Source: Thermoleptolyngbya sichuanensis A183 (GTDB taxonomy: Bacteria; Cyanobacteriota; Cyanobacteriia; Elainellales; Elainellaceae). From it: a DNA stretch of 64,000 nt. The notes beneath the pieces were generated by a model that saw nothing but the letters and a program-made list of their open reading frames with translations, ran no database searches and had not been told where the DNA came from. Position 1 is the first letter of the stretch; each line of letters starts with the position of its first letter. The stretch spans positions 992,001-1,056,000 of the forward strand of contig NZ_CP053661.1 in assembly GCF_013177315.1 (NCBI RefSeq), in the 5' to 3' direction. The position numbers and the translations under genes were made by a program. Positions 25,634 to 34,533 of the stretch are shown piece after piece.

Positions 25634-25939
25634 ATGCACGCCCTCTCAATTCCCACCTGGATCATTCACATTTCGAGCGTGGTGGAATGGATCGCCGCCA
25701 TCTGGCTGGTCTGGGTCTATGCTGACGTGTCGCAGCAGCCCGCATGGCGATCGCTCTCCTGGGGAATGTTGCCCGTGCTGATTAGCGCCATGTGTGCCTG
25801 CACCTGGCACTTTTTCGACAACGCGCCCCAGTTGGAGTGGCTGGTGACGGTGCAGGCAGCGACGACCGTTCTGGGCAATGTTACGCTTTGCATTGCGGGC
25901 TGGTGGATCTGGCGATCTACTCGACCTGCCAAGGAATAG
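25634..25939 (+). CDS. DUF2499 family membrane protein
   Basis: Protein of 101 residues from the ATG at 25634 (MHALSIPTWIIHISSVVEW). The frame is open further upstream, but that part translates the repeat array and csaB and is not coding. Three hydrophobic segments are seen: the start up to YADVSQQ, WGMLPVLISAMCACTWHFF and LVTVQAATTVLGNVTLCIAGWWIW. It matches DUF2499, a small membrane family found in cyanobacteria and plastid-bearing plants. Function unknown. The downstream gap (25940-26112) has a duplicated word, ATTAGGGCAAAGAGATTG, and AAATCCAAAATC repeats. Confidence 0.88.
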   Translation: MHALSIPTWIIHISSVVEWIAAIWLVWVYADVSQQPAWRSLSWGMLPVLISAMCACTWHFFDNAPQLEWLVTVQAATTVLGNVTLCIAGWWIWRSTRPAKE

Positions 25940-26112
25940 GGTAGAAAAATTAGGGCAAAGAGATTGGGGTAAGAAAAATTAGGGCAAAGAGATTGAGGCA
26001 AAAAATAAGGGCAAGGGGCGATCGCCCAACTCACCCTCCAGCGCTTTCATCAAACTCCCAAAATCCAAAATCTAAAATCCAAAATTCTGAGAGCCGGGGC
26101 TATCCCTCACAA

Positions 26113-26616
26113 CTACCCCTCACTACTTTTAGACTGTCCCCGCTGCGTGAAATCCTCTGGGCGCAGGTTCGAGAGAAAGTCGCGGAAAGCCTGACGCTCT
26201 GCTTCGTCGGCATCCGTGTCCACTGGGTAAGACGCATCCGCCACCACCTCCTCCATCACCCAGATCGGGCTGCGCGTGCGGATTGCAATCACGATGGCAT
26301 CGCTGGGGCGAGCATCGATTTCCTTTCGCACCTCGCCCTGGCGAATGGTCAAAATCGCGTAAAACGTATTGTCTTGAAGCGAGTGAATCACGACCCGTTC
26401 TACCATCAGGTCGCATTCATCTAGAATGTTGACCAGCAAATCGTGGGTGAGGGGACGGGGCGGAGTCTGGTTCTCGATCGCGCTCATGATGGCGCGAGCC
26501 TGATCGTGGGCGATATAGATCGGAAGCTGGCGTCGTTCGGATGCGTCTCGCAGCAGCACCAAGGGGCTGCGGGAGGCTGCCTCTAGGGCAATTCCAGCGA
26601 CTTTCATCTCAATCAT
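26113..26616 (-). CDS. Bifunctional nuclease domain protein (DUF151)
   Basis: Protein of 167 residues of the DUF151 family; plant and bacterial members have nuclease activity on DNA and RNA. The family pattern is complete: MIEMKVAGIALEAASRSPLVLL, RRQLPIYIAHDQARAI, RPLTHDLLVNILDE, VVIHSLQDNTFYAILTI and RKEIDARPSDAIVIAIRT. The C-terminal 45 residues are acidic and then polar. It reads away from the riboflavin synthase gene across a long intergenic region. Confidence 0.9.
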   Translation of the reverse strand: MIEMKVAGIALEAASRSPLVLLRDASERRQLPIYIAHDQARAIMSAIENQTPPRPLTHDLLVNILDECDLMVERVVIHSLQDNTFYAILTIRQGEVRKEIDARPSDAIVIAIRTRSPIWVMEEVVADASYPVDTDADEAERQAFRDFLSNLRPEDFTQRGQSKSSEG

Positions 26617-27463
26617 TCATCTAGCCTCTAGAATCCGTTCAGCAAAGGGATGGAAAGGCGGGGACTGGAGCTTTGAAACCCTTGAGCTTGATATAGCCTA
26701 GCACCAAGCCCAAGGGATCAGGCGGGTCGTTGAGACACGAAATTAGAAGCCAAAACCCAGTCAAAACCAGATCAAAACCTCTAATGTTTGAGATGCCTTC
26801 TGAGATGCCTTCGAGTGTTGCGGGAGAATGGTATGACGCATCTTGAGAATTAAGCTCTTGAGAATCAAGCACTCAGTTCTTAAGCACTCAGTTTGCGATC
26901 GCCAGCATTGAAGCAACTTCCCAGATCCTAGCCTCAGTCCAGTATGACAAGATCAGCTAATGAGTTCAATTCGTGAATTCTCAATTCGTGAATTCTTAAT
27001 TCGTAAAGTCAATAGTTCAATTGGCTTTTGGGGCTATCCGGTCGGTTTGAGAGTCGGTTTGAGAGTTGGGTTCAGTCGGGTTTAAGTCGGGCTTACAGCC
27101 GGGTTCATAGCAGTCGGAACCAAAGTTGTCATCAGATCAGCGCCAGTTTGAGGGAGCCAGAGGTCGCTGAACGGCGGGTTGCAGTGTTATCTTAGTTCAA
27201 GCGTACCAGGTTTTCCAGGAAAAAGTCATCTCCTCAACGGTTGGATTGAACTCCAGTATGCCCTGAAGCACCGGCGAATCGACAGCCCCAATGCTGAAGG
27301 TTTTCCAAAAAATGTAAGGTCAAAAAATGTAAGGTTAAGACCGTGCAGATAAAGGCTGGCAGATCAGACGGCACAACGCTTGACAAGGGTGACCCGTTGG
27401 CTAGACCTGTCCCGCTCCCCCTGTCCCTTTTTTAACCCGTCCCTTTTCTAAGGAGATGTTGCT
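26617..27463. other. 847-bp intergenic region rich in short duplications
   Basis: No protein gene is recognised. The region contains many two-copy words: GAGATGCCTTC near 26795, AATTCGTGAATTCT near 26968-26995, GTCGGTTTGAGAGT near 27042-27070, and AAAAAATGTAAGGT near 27307-27335. I looked for an FMN riboswitch upstream of ribE and did not find its conserved core. Promoters for the nuclease gene and ribE must lie here. Confidence 0.5.
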
Positions 27464-28144
27464 GTGTTCACTGGACTGATTCAAACGCTCGGAACCCTGT
27501 CTGCTCTCAGCGAGACGGAAGTGCAAGTCACCTGCACCGATGCTCGCCTGCTCCGTGATTTGGAACTGGGGGACAGCGTGGCGGTAGACGGCGTTTGCTT
27601 GACGGTGATGCGCTGTTTGGCGGATGGCTTTGTGGCGGCTGTTTCGCCGGAAACGCTCGACCGCACAGCGCTGGGGCGGCGGAATGTTGAAATTCCGGTC
27701 AACCTGGAAGCCTCTCTGCGGGTGGGCAGCAAGCTGGGCGGGCATTTTGTGACGGGGCACGTAGACGGGGCGGGCTACTTAGAATCCGCTGTCCCCACGG
27801 AAACCTCCTGGGAGATGCGGTTTTCGGTGCGCGATCGCCGCGTGGCCCGCTACATCGTGCCCAAGGGCAGCATCGCGGTTAACGGCATCAGCCTGACGGT
27901 GGCCGATTGTGACGCGGCGGGCAGTTGGTTCACTGTGGCAGTGATCCCGCTGACCTATACTGAAACGAACTTGCAGCACCTCAAACCGGGCGATCGCGTC
28001 AATCTGGAAGGCGACATCCTGGGCAAGTACGTAGAAAAGTTTCTCTGGCTGGGAGATGCCACCCCATTCGATGCTAAGGGAACAGAAGATGCGTTACCTG
28101 ATTCGCTCACGCCTGCTTTTTTGGCAGAACACGGCTACTTATAG
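27464..28144 (+). CDS. ribE: Riboflavin synthase, alpha chain
   Basis: Converts two molecules of 6,7-dimethyl-8-ribityllumazine to riboflavin and the pyrimidine precursor. The protein has 226 residues in two lumazine-binding barrels, about 1-95 and 98-195. The first begins at the characteristic MFTGLIQTLG and includes DSVAVDGVCLTV. The second includes GHFVTGHVDG and GSIAVNGISLTVAD. The C-terminal helix KPGDRVNLEGDILGKYVEKFL is the trimerisation segment. The start is GTG, 10 bases after AAGGAG, which decides the start. It converges on proB. Confidence 0.97.
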   Translation: MFTGLIQTLGTLSALSETEVQVTCTDARLLRDLELGDSVAVDGVCLTVMRCLADGFVAAVSPETLDRTALGRRNVEIPVNLEASLRVGSKLGGHFVTGHVDGAGYLESAVPTETSWEMRFSVRDRRVARYIVPKGSIAVNGISLTVADCDAAGSWFTVAVIPLTYTETNLQHLKPGDRVNLEGDILGKYVEKFLWLGDATPFDAKGTEDALPDSLTPAFLAEHGYL

Positions 28145-28148
28145 CTAA

Positions 28149-28258
28149 GTGTTTGTGGATAGCCAGATTGTTCGCAGTTTGAGATTACTTGGGTTGATCC
28201 GCAAACAAACTACCGAAGAGGTGTTTGTGGATAGCCAGCTTGTTCCCGGTTTGAGATG
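28149..28258. repeat. Direct repeat between ribE and proB
   Basis: Two copies, at 28149 and 28221 (72 bp apart), share about 38 bases beginning GTGTTTGTGGATAGCCAG and ending GTTTGAGAT, with four differences. They fill the gap between the convergent ribE and proB genes. Confidence 0.8.
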
Positions 28259-28270
28259 GAAGGGAGCGAG

Positions 28271-29428
28271 CTAATTACTCAGCACCAGGTTGTCGCGATG
28301 CACCACGGTTTCTGCGCCTGCATAACCCAGGATTTTGGGAATGTCGTCGGAGTGGCGGCCGCGAATTTGCTGGAGTTCGGCGCTGCTGTAGTTGACGATG
28401 CCACGGGCGATTTCTTGACCGTTTTGGTCACAGAGCTGCACTGCGTCCTGGGGCTGAAACTCGCCCTCTACTTCGGCGATGCCCGCCGCCAGCAGCGATC
28501 GCCCTGCCTGCCGAATGGCGTTGACTGCGCCTTTGTCTAGATAGAGCTTGCCTGCGGGAACCAGTCCGTGGGCGATCCAGCGCTTGCGGGCATTAAAGGG
28601 CTGGTCTTCTGGCTCGAACTGAGTGCCGAGGGAAGCTCCGGCGAGGATTTGGGCAATATTGTCGGGCGATCGCCCTTCGGTAATCACCGTCCGCACGCCC
28701 GCCGCTGTCGCAATCTTCGCCGCCGAGATTTTCGTCACCATGCCGCCCGTGCCCCAGTTCGTGCCGCGATCGCCCACCTCCACCTGTTCTGCCAGCGCGG
28801 CGATATCGTCTACCAGGCTGATGGGCTGCGCCTCTGGGTGATAGCGCGGGTCAGCGGAATAGAGCCGATCGACATCTGTCAGCAAAAACAGCCAGTCTGC
28901 CTCGACCAGGCTAGCCACCAGCGCCGACAGCGTATCGTTGTCGCCGAACTTGAGTTCCTCGACGGCCAGCGTGTCGTTTTCGTTCACAATCGGGATCACG
29001 CCCAGCTTCAGCAATTGCCGAAAGGTGCGGTAGGCATTGACATAGCGGCTACGCTGCACTAGGTCGCTGCGGGTCAGCAATACCTGGGCAATGGGCTGAT
29101 CGAGGGAGGAAAAAAAGTCGTCATACACCCGCATCAGCCGCCCTTGCCCTACCGCCGCCACGGCCTGCTTCATGGCGATGGTGCGGGGGCGTTCTGTCAT
29201 CCGCAGCCGCGCACAGCCCACGCCCACTGCTCCAGAGGAGACGAGGATCACCTGATGCCCCTGTTGCCGCAGTTGACACAGCGCCTCGACCAGCTTGGCA
29301 ATGGTGGCGATCGCCAGATATCCGGTTTCAGGCTGCGTCAGACTGGAGGTGCCAATTTTCACCACAATTGTCTGCGTTGCAGGCTGGGAAACGGGTTGGG
29401 AACCGGGCTGGGAAACCGTTTGGGTCAT
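28271..29428 (-). CDS. proB: Glutamate 5-kinase with PUA domain
   Basis: First enzyme of proline synthesis, phosphorylating glutamate. The protein has 385 residues. The amino acid kinase domain spans about 20-280 and starts with [12 protein letters not shown], then [54 protein letters not shown] and the [19 protein letters not shown] segment. A PUA domain covers the last 100 residues ([22 protein letters not shown] to [13 protein letters not shown]). The first 20 residues ([14 protein letters not shown]) are a small-repeat extension that is unlikely to be functional. The start could therefore be slightly later, although no better start codon is obvious. Confidence 0.96.
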   Translation of the reverse strand: MTQTVSQPGSQPVSQPATQTIVVKIGTSSLTQPETGYLAIATIAKLVEALCQLRQQGHQVILVSSGAVGVGCARLRMTERPRTIAMKQAVAAVGQGRLMRVYDDFFSSLDQPIAQVLLTRSDLVQRSRYVNAYRTFRQLLKLGVIPIVNENDTLAVEELKFGDNDTLSALVASLVEADWLFLLTDVDRLYSADPRYHPEAQPISLVDDIAALAEQVEVGDRGTNWGTGGMVTKISAAKIATAAGVRTVITEGRSPDNIAQILAGASLGTQFEPEDQPFNARKRWIAHGLVPAGKLYLDKGAVNAIRQAGRSLLAAGIAEVEGEFQPQDAVQLCDQNGQEIARGIVNYSSAELQQIRGRHSDDIPKILGYAGAETVVHRDNLVLSN

Positions 29429-29543
29429 GGTTTGAGAACTGCGGGAACAAGAAAAGCTCTATGGAGAAAGGCTGAAAGCGCGATCGCGGGAATTCCATGC
29501 CTGAACTCTCCCACAACATTATTCCGTAATCTCAATTCCGTTA

Positions 29544-29633
29544 TGACCTACGCACTTGCGATTAAATTTTCTGGGTTTTGGAGGATTTCTCGCGGGCGCA
29601 GCCCGCGAGAAATCCTCCAACCGCGTAAGTCCT
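29544..29633 (-). repeat. 90-bp inverted-repeat element, copy E
   Basis: Reverse-orientation copy. The central hairpin is GGAGGATTTCTCGCGGGC / GCCCGCGAGAAATCCTCC around GCA and is perfectly paired. The outer ends are changed (GACCTACGCA against CGCGTAAGTCCT). It lies upstream of proB. Nearby at 29651-29700 is a fragment of the 163-bp element (CTGGCTCCCCTTCTCCCGAC and onwards). The remaining intergenic sequence to 30143 includes the tandem word GCAATGCTCTGTGT near 30018-30050, and no gene. Confidence 0.86.
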
Positions 29634-29650
29634 ATCCGTAATTCGCAGAT

Positions 29651-29700
29651 CTGGCTCCCCTTCTCCCGACCTGGAAGAAGGGGCTGGGGGATGAGGGCAG
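29651..29700. repeat. Fragment of the 163-bp element
   Basis: Fifty bases match the internal part of the 163-bp elements at 14625 and 33859 with a few changes. Both inverted-repeat ends are absent, so this is a relic. It sits 17 bp from a 90-bp element. Confidence 0.7.
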
Positions 29701-30143
29701 ATTGAAAGCCACACGCCGCGTTCAATAACGGTCAATAAAATCAATAAAAGAGAGCGCCAACTCCCGTATGACTCGGAAACCGACGCTCTTGGCTTTAACA
29801 ACTAGATTTATCGTCCAGGGACTTTATTACGCTGTCCCCGTCTGCTCACTTATTAGATTCACAGGCTTTCTCAGAGTTTCCACGATTTCTAATGTTTTCT
29901 TTATATTTCAGATCGTGGAGTCAGGTTTCAAGATGTAACAGTTTTGTTACCTCGATTTCGTTACCTCGATCTGGCAAACTTTTTGCAGTGGAGTCGCCAG
30001 AGTTCGCTACCATCTACGCAATGCTCTGTGTGCAATGCTCTGTGTGCAATGCGCTCTGGCAACTGCGTCCGACCGCCTGGGCGATCGCCCAATTTCGAGT
30101 CGCTGGCTGTCCCGTCTCTTGAATACCGCTGTAGATATTGCTC

Positions 30144-32402
30144 ATGACGCGAGACTCCTTACCACCGCGTGATTCTGCCCATCGAGACGCTTTTTACATC
30201 AACGGCTTTCGCTCGACTGTTCGCCAGCCGCTTCAGGACAGGGCTGAGTCGCGGATGCTGCCCACTGGGCGCGTGGAGGAGTGGGTAGGGGGCGATCGCC
30301 TGCTGCCGAGTGCGTTCCAGGTTCCAGCAGGTCGGCTCACCCCCAGACAGCGTGCCCGTCGCGCCCGCAAAGCTTCGTTAGCAACGGCCGCTTCTCGCCC
30401 CACTTCTCGTTCTGCAACGTCGCCTACGACCAAAACTCGCTCTACGGTTCTGGTGTCGCCCGGTCTGCCGCGCCAGCGTCGTCCCCGACGAGGGCGATCG
30501 CCTTCGCCGCTCCACGGCTTTTGGCAATGGCTGAATCGTCCTGTGGCGTGGCAGCGCTATCGGCAATTGGGGCGATCGCTGGCATGGTCGCTGCTGTGGG
30601 TGCTGACGTTTTGCGGGCTGGCGGGGTTGGGGATTAAGTCGCTGGAGTGGCTGACGCGCCTGCCAGAGCCGCCCAACTGCGCCAAAATCACCTTTGCGGC
30701 GGCCGATGCCGAGCGGCTCTTTTGTGCGCGGGAGGCGGCAAAGTCGGGACATCTCGCCGACCTGACGGCAGCCGTGAATCTGGTGGCCGCTTGGCCGGCC
30801 GATCACCCGCTCTATCGAGAAGGGCAGTCGCTATTGGCGGAGTGGTCGGCGCAGATTTTGGACGCGGCCGAGGCGCGACTGGAGAGCAGCGGTGTGCAGG
30901 AGGCGCTGTCGGTTGTGCGACACATTCCCCCCAATAGTCCGCTCTATGCCGAAGCGCAGGCGGCGATCGCCCAGTGGCAGGCGCAATGGCAGCAGGGCGA
31001 GGCAATTTGGAACAAAGCGCAGGAGGCGCTGCGGAACCAGGACTGGAATCTGGCGGCGGAGCAAGTCACTGTGTTGGGGCAGGTCGAAAGCGAATACTGG
31101 CGGACGCACCGCATGGAGGCGTTGACTCGGCAGATTTTGCAAGAGCAGACGGCGCACAAGCTGCTGACCCAGGCGCAGCAGGCGGCGGGCGACCAAACTC
31201 TTGCCAACCTCCAGGCGGCGATCGCCCTGGTGCAGCAGATCGATCCGCAAACCCTGGCGTGGGAAACGGCTCAGGCTGATTTGCAAGCTTGGAGTGGGGC
31301 GCTGCTGGATCTGGCGCTGCGGCAATGGCAGGCGGGCGATCGCAGCGGGGCGCTGGCGCTGGCGCAGCAAGTTCCGCCCGATTTGGTCAATCACCTCACG
31401 GGAGAGGGACAAAACCTGCTGCGGCTGGCCCATGCCCAGCGGCTGATTGCTGAACCTGCGACCCAATGGCTGCCGTCGCTGCGCCAGGTTTGGAGCGTGC
31501 GCGAGGCGATCGCCGCCCTCAGCGAGATCCCCGCCAGCAGCACCTTTTACGCGATCGCCCAGACCGAACTAAACACCCAGCACGCGGTTCTCGAAGATCT
31601 GCGCCAGTTGCAGACCGCGGGACTGGTGGCCAGCCTGGGCCAGCGCACGACGTTGGACTGGGCCAGCCGCCTCGCTCAGCAGATCGCGCCCGACCGCCCG
31701 CGCCGTCTCCAGGCGCAAACTCTAGCCGCCCACTGGCAGCAGGAAACCCAGCGGATTCAGGACATGCCGCAGTTTTTGCAGGCACAAGCCCTGGCCGAGC
31801 CAGGACACATTGCCGACCTGCAAGCGGCCATCGCTGCCGCCCGCCAAATTCCCCGCGATCGCGCCCTGTGGACCGAAGCGGAGCAGGCGATCGCCACCTG
31901 GAGCCGTCAGATCCAAACCCTGGAAGATCGCCCCATTTTGGAAGAAGCCACCCGCATTGCCCAGAGCGGCGACCTCTCTCGCGCCATCCGCACGGCAGAG
32001 AAGATTGGCCGCAATCGCACCCTCCATGCCGAAGCGCAGGCTGCCATCCAGACCTGGAACGCAAAGCTGGAAGAGGTTCGCATTGCCGAAGACCGCAAGC
32101 ATCTGGACGAAGCCCGCGCCCTAGCTGCCCGCGTGCGCCTGTCGCAAGCCATCGACACCGCTGCCCAGATCGCCCGCGATCGCCCCCTCTATGCCGAAGC
32201 CCAAGCCGCGATCGCCCAGTGGCGTGCCCAGCGCGACGAAATCCTGGGCAGCCGCCGCGCCCAGGAAGCCGAAGCCACCAACAGCGAAGCGACTAGGGAC
32301 GAAGCCGCCAGAACCGACTATGCACCAGCCGAAGGGGCGATCGCTCCCGAACCCTATCCTTCTGAACCTGCCTACGTCTACGAAGCACCACCGCCCTACT
32401 AG
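30144..32402 (+). CDS. Membrane-anchored protein with repeated helical units
   Basis: Protein of 752 residues from ATG 30144 (MTRDSLPPRDSAHRD). The first 135 residues are basic and low in complexity (arginine, serine, threonine, proline). A single membrane span, LAWSLLWVLTFCGLAGLGI, follows near 148-170. Beyond it come at least seven degenerate units of about 55-75 residues. Each ends in a signature like RPLYAEAQAAIAQWRAQ or SPLYAEAQAAIAQW, with the core A/I-x-x-I-x-x-x-x-x-L-Y/W-x-E-A-x-x-x-I-x-x-W. The last 50 residues are acidic and proline/tyrosine-rich. The likely topology is a cytosolic basic head and a large helical periplasmic or lumenal part. I do not recognise a named family; similar proteins are sometimes labelled ATPase-like, but no Walker motif is present. 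Confidence 0.85.
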   Translation: MTRDSLPPRDSAHRDAFYINGFRSTVRQPLQDRAESRMLPTGRVEEWVGGDRLLPSAFQVPAGRLTPRQRARRARKASLATAASRPTSRSATSPTTKTRSTVLVSPGLPRQRRPRRGRSPSPLHGFWQWLNRPVAWQRYRQLGRSLAWSLLWVLTFCGLAGLGIKSLEWLTRLPEPPNCAKITFAAADAERLFCAREAAKSGHLADLTAAVNLVAAWPADHPLYREGQSLLAEWSAQILDAAEARLESSGVQEALSVVRHIPPNSPLYAEAQAAIAQWQAQWQQGEAIWNKAQEALRNQDWNLAAEQVTVLGQVESEYWRTHRMEALTRQILQEQTAHKLLTQAQQAAGDQTLANLQAAIALVQQIDPQTLAWETAQADLQAWSGALLDLALRQWQAGDRSGALALAQQVPPDLVNHLTGEGQNLLRLAHAQRLIAEPATQWLPSLRQVWSVREAIAALSEIPASSTFYAIAQTELNTQHAVLEDLRQLQTAGLVASLGQRTTLDWASRLAQQIAPDRPRRLQAQTLAAHWQQETQRIQDMPQFLQAQALAEPGHIADLQAAIAAARQIPRDRALWTEAEQAIATWSRQIQTLEDRPILEEATRIAQSGDLSRAIRTAEKIGRNRTLHAEAQAAIQTWNAKLEEVRIAEDRKHLDEARALAARVRLSQAIDTAAQIARDRPLYAEAQAAIAQWRAQRDEILGSRRAQEAEATNSEATRDEAARTDYAPAEGAIAPEPYPSEPAYVYEAPPPY

Positions 32403-32505
32403 CCAGCCAAGCCTCGGCGGTTTCCATCCGGCGGTTTCCCTTAAGATAATCGCGGAGACCTGCGATCGCACTCAATTCCCTTCATCCGGCGACTAGATAA
32501 AGCCC

Positions 32506-33801
32506 ATGAAACTTGGACAATGGATCGGTCTGCTGGCCCTGATTGCTGCCATCTATATTCTCTGGTCGATTCAGCAACTGCTGCTGCTGATGTTTGTCGG
32601 CATTGTCTTTGCCACAGCGCTGAATCGGCTAGTGCGCTGGATGGGCAAGCATGGCGTTCCACGGGGGGCCGCGTCGATTTTCTCCATTGTGGGTCTGCTG
32701 CTAATCATGACCCTGTTTGTGGCGATCATCGTGCCGCCGTTTCTGGATCAGTTTCAACTGCTGACGGAGCTTGTGCCCCAGGGGTTGAACCAGCTTCGGC
32801 TGGGGTTGGACTGGCTGACTGAGCGGCTTCCGGGTAGCGCATCCGAACTAGTGCCCAACTTCAACGAGCTATTTAACCAGCTTCAGCCGTTTGTGTCGGG
32901 GCTGGCAAATAATTTTTTCCGGGCGTTTTCTGGGTTCTTTAATGTCGGTGTCAGCTTCCTGTTTGTGCTGATGCTGACCATTATGCTGCTGCTCAACCCC
33001 CACCCCTATCGCCAGGGATTTTTGCGGCTCGTGCCGTCGTTTTATCGCCGCCGCGCCGACGAGATTCTGACGCTGTGCGAAGAAGATCTGGTGGGCTGGA
33101 TTATTGGAACGCTGATCAACATGGTGGTGATTGCCATCGTCAGCGGCATCGTGCTGCAAATTCTCGGTGTAAAGCTGGTGCTGGCCAATGCGCTAGTGGC
33201 GGGGCTGATGGAGGCGATTCCCAACCTAGGGCCGGTGCTGAGTACCATTGCGCCCGTGGCGATCGCCCTGATCGATTCCCCCGTCAAAGCCCTAGGCGTG
33301 CTAATTGCCTACGTCCTGATCCAGCAGCTTGAGCAGTTTCTCCTGGTGCCCGTGGTGATGGGTCAGCAGGTGTCGCTGCTGCCTGCGGTGACGCTCCTGG
33401 CGCAGTTTGCCTTTGCGTCCTTCTTTGGGTTTTTGGGTCTGTTTCTGGCGATTCCGCTGGTGATTATCGTCCGCATCTTGCTGCGCGAAGTGGTCATTCG
33501 CGATGTGCTGGATCAGTGGACGAATCCTGAATTTGAGCATCGGGAACAAGAAAGCCACTTGTTAGAAAACCAAGAGGGGGCGATCGCTCCTGCGGTCTGC
33601 TCATCCGGCTTTTCTACCCATACGCTTTCCCATAGCGCCACCGCCGCTGAGTCTCCAGACGCAACCCACCCGCCGAAGAACCCGCCGAAGAATCCGTCCG
33701 ATGCGATCGCTGAAACCGGCTATATCGCTAGCAATCCAGGCTGTTCAGACCCTTCGGCGGAGTCTGGCTCCCCAGACGGAAACTCCGAGCAAAGCGATTA
33801 G
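32506..33801 (+). CDS. AI-2E family (PerM-like) transporter
   Basis: Membrane protein of 431 residues of the AI-2E/PerM exporter family. About eight hydrophobic segments are seen, starting with IGLLALIAAIYILWSIQQLLLLMFVGIVFA. The family signature lies in the second half: LVGWIIGTLINMVVIAIVSGIVLQILGV, NALVAGLMEAIPNLGPVLSTIAPV and QQLEQFLLVPVVMGQQVSLLPAVTLLAQF. The C-terminal 85 residues are polar, acidic and probably disordered, longer than in most members, with small duplications (PPKNPPKNPSD). What it exports cannot be told; quorum-signal transport is not implied in a cyanobacterium. Confidence 0.93.
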   Translation: MKLGQWIGLLALIAAIYILWSIQQLLLLMFVGIVFATALNRLVRWMGKHGVPRGAASIFSIVGLLLIMTLFVAIIVPPFLDQFQLLTELVPQGLNQLRLGLDWLTERLPGSASELVPNFNELFNQLQPFVSGLANNFFRAFSGFFNVGVSFLFVLMLTIMLLLNPHPYRQGFLRLVPSFYRRRADEILTLCEEDLVGWIIGTLINMVVIAIVSGIVLQILGVKLVLANALVAGLMEAIPNLGPVLSTIAPVAIALIDSPVKALGVLIAYVLIQQLEQFLLVPVVMGQQVSLLPAVTLLAQFAFASFFGFLGLFLAIPLVIIVRILLREVVIRDVLDQWTNPEFEHREQESHLLENQEGAIAPAVCSSGFSTHTLSHSATAAESPDATHPPKNPPKNPSDAIAETGYIASNPGCSDPSAESGSPDGNSEQSD

Positions 33802-33858
33802 CCATCTTTTCCCGGGCCTTCCCAAAACCATTTCTCCCAGACTGAGTGCCCAAATTTG

Positions 33859-34021
33859 GGCGCTAGTATGCTTCACGCAGCAATTTCAGCCCTCACCCTA
33901 AATCCCTCTCCCAGAGCGGGAGAGGGGCTTCAAACCTATGTCTGGCTCCCCTTCTCCCCGCTTGGGAGAAGGGGTTGGGGGATGAAGGCAGTAAGTTCGC
34001 TGTCTCAAGTATGTCAGTGCC
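33859..34021. mobile_element. 163-bp miniature inverted-repeat element, copy 2
   Basis: Same family as 14625-14787, same length. The ends are GGCGCTAGTATGCTTCA and TCAAGTATGTCAGTGCC. A perfect 8-bp target-site duplication CAAATTTG flanks it (33851-33858 and 34022-34029), which fixes the element boundaries. It lies between the PerM-like gene and the next small gene. Confidence 0.92.
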
Positions 34022-34139
34022 CAAATTTGCCCCAAAACGCCATAAAACGTTAAAGATGAAATAAGTTACCGGGGGAGATGGGTATAAATGCGATACCATC
34101 TCACGTAACCTGCAAACTGTGTAAAGTGCAATACGGTCA

Positions 34140-34499
34140 ATGGAGCAAGAGTCTCTACCCACTGAGGTTATTCTCAGCCACCCGCGCCAGACCATCGGCA
34201 GTCTGAAGCTGGACTGGAACCCACAGCCGGGAACCTATCTCGATGTTGAGGGAGAAACCTACGCTGTTCTGGAGCGCCACCACTGCTATCAATACAAGCG
34301 GGGCAAATATCGGCTGCACAAGATCGCGCTATACGTGCAGGCGGCTCCCCGACCCGAAGAACGAAGCTGGTTTCAGGGGCGCTGGGTGTTGGGCAATGCC
34401 AACTGTGCCTATAGCGCCCATTCTGAACTGGTGCGCTGTGCAGTAAATCCCGACGGGCCGTGTCAGGGCTGCCGCTTTTTTGAACCCACTGCTCAGTAA
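34140..34499 (+). CDS. Small cysteine-cluster protein (possibly DUF6464)
   Basis: Protein of 119 residues conserved in style among cyanobacteria. The N-terminal part looks like a small beta domain: IGSLKLDWNPQPGTYLDVEG, then TYAVLERHHCYQYKRGKYRLHKIALYVQ. The C-terminus carries a cysteine cluster, CAVNPDGPCQGCRFFEP, which with the cysteine in GNANCAYSAHS could bind zinc. A similar CxxCRFF element occurs in the gene at 57816. The assignment to DUF6464 is from memory and not certain. It ends 34 bases before the next start codon, so the downstream permease may be co-transcribed. Confidence 0.8.
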   Translation: MEQESLPTEVILSHPRQTIGSLKLDWNPQPGTYLDVEGETYAVLERHHCYQYKRGKYRLHKIALYVQAAPRPEERSWFQGRWVLGNANCAYSAHSELVRCAVNPDGPCQGCRFFEPTAQ

Positions 34500-34533
34500 C
34501 CGCTCAAGCTTAACGAAAAAAAGGCTAGCAAAA

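Noticed and set aside
27000-27463. FMN riboswitch upstream of ribE
   Set aside because: The conserved GGGCAGGGTGAAATTCCC-type core is not found; ribE has an ordinary AAGGAG and GTG start.
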